This document shows positions 57,549-64,000 of a stretch of DNA of 64,000 nucleotides, piece after piece (position 1 is the first letter of the stretch; the number at the start of each line of letters is the position of its first letter). The notes beneath the pieces are model-generated. The model had not been told where the DNA came from. It saw only the letters and a list, made by a program, of their open reading frames with translations, and did no database searches. Both the position numbers and the translations under genes were made by a program. The stretch comes from Chalara sp. BL73 (taxonomy: Eukaryota > Ascomycota > Leotiomycetes > Helotiales): positions 925,395 through 989,394 of the forward strand of contig CAKJVC010000061.1 of assembly GCA_918026815.1 (NCBI GenBank). The letters are read 5' to 3'.

Positions 57549-58840
57549 CTAATCCTCTACGTCCTTCTTTGCAAGTCCGGCACATTCTAGCGGCCATTTT
57601 AGCCACCTCTCCCATCCGGGCATAAGATTACGCGCAACAACGCCAATAATGTAGGCCGGTAACCCGCTGACCCACCATTCCCCGTTGGCCTGCAGCAGCA
57701 GCACACAGAAGTAGGCCAGCACAATCTGCGCCTCGGCCACCTTCTCCCTAAGCAAGTCTACAAACCCCTCTTCCATAAGTACAGCCCAGAGGAATCCTGC
57801 GGTCCGATCTTTTGTGCGGCTCAGCCTCGCATACAGCCGCTGCAACAGGACAAGGGCCACACGGCAGGCGGACAACACCTCCAAGCGGGTGTTACCACCG
57901 CCTCCATTGGAGAAGAAGTTGATCAGCTCGTCGAGGTGCTTGGGGATGCTCGGGCTGCCAAGGTCTTCATCCTCGAGGGCCATGGGGTCAGGGCGGATTA
58001 GGTCTCCCAAGGAGCCGCTCTTAATAGTAGCGGAGTAGGGGTACACAAGTGTGGCAATGCCGCGGATGAGAGAGATCCACTCGAGCATGCGGGTGTAGCC
58101 CTTATCGTGGTCCAGCGAGGAGAACGAGTGGGTACTGGCGAAGGACGACTGCACCGCGCCTGCCTGCCGCGCGGATGAGGCTACGAAGATCAGGATTGAG
58201 CAGGCAAAGAGCGCGTGGCAGTTCTGGTCGTTGAGACTCTGGAGGTTCTGGCGGAAGCTCGGGAGCGCGAGGTCGTAGTGATCATAGGCGGCGTGAAGGT
58301 AGGCCTGCTCATCAAAGCACCAGTCGACGCTGTCCGCACCCTTCCGCTTTAGGCTGACGATGTGGAATGCCGACACAGTGAGGATGCCGTGCAAGAGGTA
58401 GTCATGCTTGAAGCCTTGCTTGATGACAGCAGTCTGCCAGCACTTCACCTTCGGGCTCATGGCATCGTCGGCAAGGCACGTCGAGGTTGCGAAGTGGTGG
58501 ATGAGCTCCAGGTTGATGAGCTCCAGGTTGATGAGCTGTGCGGGTGAGGTGGACGAGCCGTTGCCGGGCTCCCGGGTGGTACTGTTCGTTGGCTCGCCCA
58601 CCTCAACAGTGAACGAGCACGGTATCCGATGCTTGACGCATTGCTGGCAAGCAGGCGCCTGCTCATCGCACTGTAGTCTCTTGTTAGTGCTTTTGAGTGA
58701 GGTGTTGTGAAGCTGGTGAGCGCTACTTTTATTTTCCGTCGTTTGCACTGGTGACAGCCTACACGCGACCTTAAGCGAAACTTCCTGGTCTTACTGGGGG
58801 TGGCATAGTGGAGGCTTCTTGCTTTTCCATTTGTACTCAT
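57549..58840 (-). CDS. Zn(II)2Cys6 transcription factor
   Basis: A 411-aa zinc-cluster regulator. Exons: complement of 58727-58840 and 57549-58670; intron 58671-58726 (gtagcg..ctacag) splits the zinc cluster, and the CAG acceptor restores the canonical spacing GCHQCKRRKIK-CDEQAPACQQCVKHRIPC (C-X2-C-X6-C-X6-C-X2-C-X6-C). The remainder is a helical fungal-TF region of the UPC2/sterol-uptake-regulator-like type (LLHGILTVSAFHI, CHALFACSILIFVASS, a C-terminal WERWLKWPLECAGL). Nuclear. It is 690 bp from the divergent RTA1-like gene, which might be a target. A short direct repeat codes LINLELINLELI at 58499-58535. Confidence 0.87.
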
Positions 58841-59528
58841 TTGTCAAAGCCAAAGGCTGATGAGGCATGATCCTCTGGTGGTCACGTGATGTATGAAATA
58901 CCCTTGCCAACCAACCAGCGCCAAACCCGAGAAATTCGGATGGGTTGCGCTAGTGTTTGCTGATATTAAATCGGTTGGAACTTTAATAATAAAGGTACAC
59001 GGAAACTTCGGATGAAAAGTTTGCAGATTTCTAGTTGCCAAATATCGAGAGGCTAATTCTATCTACATTGCTATGTAGAAGCTTCATTGACGCGTAATGG
59101 GTTCTAAAATAGGGGCTCGTGTTGTGAGAACAAATTGCTCTGATACAATCGGATGCCAAGAGGACATAGGCACAGCCTTGCTTCATAGAGCTTATTATCT
59201 AGCCAACTATATTTATTCCCGACTTTCTCGGCAGCCTTTGCTCTCTCCCTCTCATCTCTTGCTTCGTCGGTCTCGGAGGTGGAGTTGCGCACGCCCCACA
59301 GCCAAGACACAGTCTTAGGTAAATAAATACAATCTCGAATTCAGGTTTTACTACAAGTATCAGCTTCTCCTACCAGCTAAGATAAGCCAAATTTGTCGAT
59401 CTTAGGATTAACATCCCCATCTCCGTCCGTTCTTGCCCCAAAACTATTGATTCCTTTTTGGTTTAAAAGCGATTTCCTCTTAATATCACCATTCGGGTTG
59501 TTTTCCCGTTTGTCTTATCTAATTGGCA
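58841..59528. other. Divergent intergenic region, regulator / RTA1-like
   Basis: 688 bp without coding sequence; carries the promoters of both genes. No TCCGAC copy seen. Confidence 0.45.
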
Positions 59529-60427
59529 ATGGCTGAAAAATTTAAGTACTACCACTACGACCCCTCCAAGGCAGCGGCAGTGATATTTACTGTCCTGTTC
59601 CTTCTTACCTCGCTGTTCCACCTCGTTCAGACGATCCGCCAACGAACATGGTACTTCCTCGCTATGGTGGTCGGTGGTTTTATGGAAGCCGTAGGGTATG
59701 CTGCGCGTATCAAATCCTCGCTGGAGACCCCCAACTGGAAACTTGGGCCGTACATTATGCAAGCCCTCCTAATTTTGGTCGCGCCCGCACTGGTGGCAGC
59801 CACGATATATATGATTTTGGGGCGCATTATTTTGGTCAGCGGGGGAGAGCAGTACTCGCTGATTAGGAAGAAGTGGCTAACCAAGATCTTCGTGGTTGGG
59901 GACGTGCTGTCATTTTTGGTGCTCGCTGGAGGTTTGCATCCCTGAATTCACTTTTCCTTTTCATTACGTCAAGATTCCCATCCCAAAATTAACAAAATGC
60001 AGGAAGCGGCCTCCTGACCAGCAACGACCCGACGAAGATTAAGAACGGCGAGCGCATTATCCTCATCGGTCTTTTCATCCAGATCGTCTTCTTCGGCCTG
60101 TTTGCGCTCGTGGCTCTGATCTGGCACAAGCGCATGCGCAGCAACTCGGCGAACCTCCCACTGCCGGCACACCTCCCCTGGCCGAAACACATGTATGTAC
60201 TGTACCTCACCATTGTGCTCATCATGGTGCGGTCCATCATCCGTGTCATCGAGTACATCCAGGGCTCGGACGGCTACATCTTGACCCATGAGGTCTTCCT
60301 ATACATCTTTGACGGCGCTTTGATGTTCCTTGCTGTGGCTATCTTCAACGTTATACACCCGCGGGCCCTCATAGACGCTGGCAAGGGAACTCCGACATCT
60401 AGTAGTGTGGAAATGGCCCTAAGATAG
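59529..60427 (+). CDS. RTA1-like membrane protein
   Basis: A seven-helix membrane protein of the fungal RTA1/RSB1 family (lipid-translocating exporter-like; members give resistance to 7-aminocholesterol and other compounds), 275 aa. Exons 59529-59931 and 60003-60427; intron 59932-60002 (gtttgc..tgcag); the join reads LAGG-SGLLTSNDP, the usual family position. Seen: YHYDPSKAAAVIFTVLF (helix 1), GFMEAVGYAAR, LLILVAPALVAATIYMILGR, KIFVVGDVLSFLVLAGGSG, VRSIIRVIEYIQG..GYILTHEVFLYIFDGALM. It sits at the plasma membrane in relatives. It is divergent from a Zn2Cys6 regulator, a pairing seen for stress- or drug-response exporters. Confidence 0.92.
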
Positions 60428-61209
60428 TAGAACTCAAACTAGACGGATATGGTTAGGCGGGATGTGTTAAACATATAGACTTCTTTTGTATTATAATATG
60501 GATTTTTGCTTTCCTTTGGTGTTTCATCCGGGGAGGAAGGATTTTAAGTTCATGTATTTGATCAAGAAAATATACGCTGCTAAGAGTGAATAGCCTTAAC
60601 AGAGCTAAGAACAGATGGCCGGTACCCAGCCAACAACCATGGTCGCTAGAAATACCTTAATATATCACATTTGCTGGCTCTTATTGTATATTCGCAAGGC
60701 AGCCGAGCCAGTTATGAATAGGCATGCTTAACGTGTAAGATCGCCCCTTTTTGCAATAAATAAGAGCACCAAAGTGAAGAAAACGAGAACAGGATCTCCG
60801 GTTCATCCGCGCCTCGAGTTTATCGTGCAGCACAATGTAATGCCAGCTTACCATTTGGCTATCTATTCTTTTATTCCCGGCCGGTCTTACTTCGGCAATG
60901 TAGTGTCTCATAATATCACTGTAGGCAGTTTTAAGACGGAAATGCATTTCAACAGCGCTTCTAACACAATATTTTACACGTTCCACCGCATATAGAAGGT
61001 CAAGGTATTTCCAAAATGAAGTTCAACATCATAATTTCGCATATTCTCACGCCTTTCTCTGCACAGTGCTGGCCGTGGACCGCTTTAAGCCCGAAGCTAA
61101 CTCTGTGAATTAATTGACTAAACAGAGATTCTTGCAGCACCAGTTCCCTGCTTTATTCGTATCGCCTTTGCTAGTATAAACGGCCTGATTGGGGTATATA
61201 CAGATGAGG
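60428..61209. other. Intergenic, no gene seen
   Basis: About 780 bp, AT-rich at the left; no motif-bearing frame. Confidence 0.4.
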
Positions 61210-61900
61210 CACTAGCTGAATACCTTGTCTGTGATGGCGTCGTTGTGCCACTTGGTTGCGATGACTTCGGTAGGTGCTATTCCCTTCTCGATTCAAGCCA
61301 TCATGGCAAAGAGAACGTCGTGCTTGTTGTCTCGGTAGCCCGGGACGCCATAGCAGTCCGGATTAAGAAAGCTAGACTGCTTAGCTCCAGCGAATTACCA
61401 AGGGGCATTCTAGCTGAGGGGTGGTGCTGGAACAGTATCTAGAGCGGGAGAAGTGAGCGTGCTGACTTGTAGCGAGAGGAGGAAGGCTGGGCACTTACTG
61501 CAATCCGGGAACCAAGAAAAACCGGTAGAATTCATCTAACTTGATGCCCTTGGGTGTGAGGGTCTTCAAGATCCGGTTGTAGTGGTACAGACTGCTTCCA
61601 GCTGCGATGGAGCTGTCGAAGTAGCCGGATAGTGAAGGAGCTTTCCTACTTCCTTGTGGAAGGGGTCAGATCAAAGTTGCCCGCACTGGCATAGCCTAGT
61701 GATCCTGTCGGAGATGGCAATGATGCTGTCGTTCCAGTTTGCCAGTCCCGGTCAGGCCCAAATCCAAACATGTCCTTGGCGTAGTTGGTCATAAGAGGAG
61801 CCGGCTCATCAACATAACCCGCTAGTTCCACTGTTCCTCGATTCCTAGCTCGAAATGGGGAGAATAAAGGTCTGGCTGGCAACCACCAGCTGCTGTAAAG
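61210..61900 (-). pseudogene. Tannase / feruloyl-esterase relic
   Basis: Fragments of a secreted tannase-family esterase on the minus strand. Recognisable parts: YFDSSIAAGSSLYHYNRIL and DEFYRFFLVPGLQ (family D-x-F-Y-R-x-F-x-x-P-G-M) at about 61500-61640, a possible intron gtaagt..ctctag, the degenerate continuation YCSSTTPQLECPLV where H-C-S-G-G is expected, and GIAPTEVIATKWHNDAI (family V-A-P) near 61240-61290. The catalytic His is replaced, stops separate the blocks, and the N-terminal two-thirds with the GxSxG serine is missing. Upstream fragments (GLSQPVHFTAAGGCQPDLY near 61860-61920) may belong to it. Not functional. Confidence 0.55.
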
Positions 61901-62096
61901 TGGACCGGTTGCGATAGCCCCCAGTAGGTTGACAGCGTGGCAATGTCTCGCCTAGGATATGCCCCGAGCCTGTGCGTCCTAATGGAAATGAAGCGTACAA
62001 AAACATGGCTCGCCTTATCGGAGTATATTATAGAGTATATTGCAGCTTGCCACTCCCTTTCCTTAGGAGGATCATATCTATATGAAAAATAGAAGT

Positions 62097-63238
62097 CTAA
62101 GCTCGGCGATGTCTCCACCCCAGGTCAGCCCGCCTCGCAGCTTCAATAATGCCTCGTGCGCCAACAAATTCGAACTCATCCAGAGTTTCTTTCCATAGCC
62201 TCTCCTCAATCTCCTTACCTAAGGTTGTATATATGATTTTCGGATACCTAGCCATAACAAGAATCAATAATGTCCCGTGAATAGCTGCCGCATTTGACAT
62301 CTCGGGTGAGTGAAATTAAAACAAGGAACTGTGACATACGGTTTAATTCTGCCTTCGCTATGATAGCTCCCGTGACTTTCTTTCCCTTTAACAATCGCAG
62401 CATCGATGTATGTCCTTGCTCCATCTACTGTTGTCCTCGCGACGGTCAGCGCAAGGAGCGTGGTGAGCCAAGAACGGCTCGATTCTCTGTTCAGAGATGT
62501 ACCACTGCAAAAGCCTGGATTTACCAGGTTTATGACAACATCGTTGGGTGAAATTTGCTTGGCTAGTTTTATGACAAAGAACTGCTCCATAAGCTTCGTC
62601 AGTGAGTATCTTCCCATCGGTTTAAAATCTCTGTCTTCGTCAAGCGACTGGATCAGCGGATCCGCATGCGGTTCTGGGAAGCTCGCAAAGTGCGACAAGT
62701 CAGACCCAACAATCGTCAGCCGCCCTGGGTGATGTCCCTCAAGCTTGGCCTTGAGGGTAGGCACGAGGAGGATGGCGAGCAGAGATGTAGATAGGTAGTT
62801 GACCTGCAACATTGTCTCGTGGTTTGTAGATGGACTCCGTTCGAAGTTCTGTCTCGTGAGTCCTGCATTGAGAATCGCGATATCGAGCATGGGGAGGCTT
62901 TCGCAGCGACGAGCAAATTGAAGGATGGAGTCGTACGACTCCATGTCGAGGACCCAGACTTCTATTTTTGCTCTCGGATATTTGGATTGCAAGTGCAGGG
63001 CGGCGGCATTGCCCTTTGGCTCAGACCGGACCGCCAGGATGAGGCGTCGAAGATCCATTTCCAGGAGCTGCATAGAACACTCGAATCCCAGGCCGACATT
63101 TGACCCGGTGACAATGGCAACTTTATCAGTCAGTCTAATTGAGGCTGGTGGAGCTGGTATTTTCACAAAGAGTTGCCGATGCAGCCAGGCGAGTATACCA
63201 GCCTCCCAACCAGCTTCACTTTCAAGCTGAGCAGACAT
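62097..63238 (-). CDS. Short-chain dehydrogenase/reductase
   Basis: An intact 349-aa SDR of the fungal retinol-dehydrogenase-like group. Exons: complement of 62340-63238 and 62097-62247; intron 62248-62339 (gtatgt..gctag). Splicing joins GRIKP to YPKIIYTTLGKE and restores the family C-terminus EERLWKETLDEFEF. Seen: TGSNVGLGFE (NADP loop, residues about 45-54), ILNAGL, IVGSDLSHF, catalytic Tyr and Lys in YSLTK, NLVNPGFCSGT. The N-terminal 40 residues include a weakly hydrophobic helix. Oxidises or reduces an alcohol/ketone; the substrate is unknown. Its neighbours (a tannase relic and empty DNA) give no pathway. The similarity to SDRs in secondary-metabolite clusters is general. Confidence 0.86.
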
Positions 63239-64000
63239 GGTCGAAGAGAAGGGCGGCTAGCTGAGGAAACAGTGAAGCAGGATCAAAATCAGCGAGATTG
63301 AATAAGTGCTAAAGGACTCCCAGAGAGTGGATTAACAGGCTGGGAACGTAATCTCGCCTTATAGGCTCACTAGGAATGGCGCCGCCTTTGGAGAATATCT
63401 AAGAATCAGTAGACAGTCTCTCTAACAAGCAACCCTCAACAGCATTGAATTGTAACAATGCAGAATAAAAACATGTAAGAACCGTGAGGATGGGGCAGAG
63501 GATATAGTCCAATAATATCCGCGCTGGATGCAGCCATGCCACAGCTCAACTGATCGGCCTCTATTAATCATGTCCACCGGGTGGCGTGGCACCCTCCCGG
63601 TATCCTGTGGGTCACGGAGTCCTCGCACACCTGGAGACGACAGTACACAGCATGGGAAATGTCAAGGACCGCTCGGTTGCCGCAGCTGTGCACAAACTTT
63701 AATGTAAGACTTAGGAGCTGAGACCTGGCAGCACCCAATCCCCATCGTCGGCCATGCTATGTAAGCCCAACTACCAACTTCCAGCTAATACGGTTGAGTT
63801 CATTACCTACATATCAATTGCCATGCTATGCTTAATGTTCATACAACCACCAGGCCGCTGCTCTAGGCCAATCTCTCAGCCCCTATTTGATGACAATGGC
63901 GGCTTCCCGCCTCCTAAACGGACTGTTAGCGGCCTTCGTTGATTATACCTTAATAGGGTTGCCCCTTTACTGTCTTAGGAAATACGTTTTCCTGAAGCAG
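63239..64000. other. Right-edge region without genes
   Basis: 760 bp with promoter of the SDR on the left; the rest shows no coding motif up to the edge. Confidence 0.4.

Overview
The window is nuclear DNA of a filamentous ascomycete (Pezizomycotina). Genes are split by many short introns (about 45-160 bp) with GT..AG ends and CTRAC-type branch points. Zn(II)2Cys6 regulators, an RTA1-family protein and BBE-type FAD oxidases occur, and transposon relics are full of stop codons and AT-rich, as expected after repeat-induced point mutation (RIP). Most splice junctions given here were read by eye and checked for frame.

Positions 1-36300 hold most of a polyketide gene cluster. At the left edge is the start of a highly reducing PKS (KS-AT, running off the window) whose KS resembles PKS-NRPS hybrids. 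It is followed by a LaeA-like methyltransferase and a divergent AsaB/GA4-desaturase-like dioxygenase, a P450, a BBE-like FAD oxidase, a Zn2Cys6 regulator, a small membrane protein and an Ayg1-like alpha/beta-hydrolase, a CrtC/lipocalin-type Diels-Alderase and a divergent trans-acting enoyl reductase, an ABCC transporter and two divergent P450s. PKS, trans-ER, Diels-Alderase, hydrolase, BBE oxidase and P450s together form the toolkit of cytochalasan-type pathways, so a cytochalasan-like or related Diels-Alder-cyclised polyketide(-peptide) is the best inference. An intact UDP-galactopyranose mutase gene sits in the middle. The hexamer TCCGAC/GTCGGA recurs in the promoters of most pathway genes and may be the operator of the cluster regulator.

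Positions 36300-47600 are gene-poor and transposon-rich: a GPI-anchored-like secreted protein, a tRNA-Ile relic, a MITE with 5-bp target duplication, a decayed Tc1/mariner-type transposase, an LTR-like repeat, a secreted Lys-Pro-Gly repeat protein with three Kex2 sites and two four-cysteine modules, and a secreted HD-domain protein.

Positions 47600-64000 carry scattered accessory genes: an S9 prolyl-oligopeptidase-like hydrolase, a sialidase-fold protein, a broken FAD monooxygenase butted against a 5'-truncated SDR, a second Zn2Cys6 regulator, an RTA1-like membrane protein, a tannase/feruloyl-esterase relic and an intact SDR. Several unrelated repeat families punctuate the window, including a MITE inside an intron of the FAD oxidase gene.
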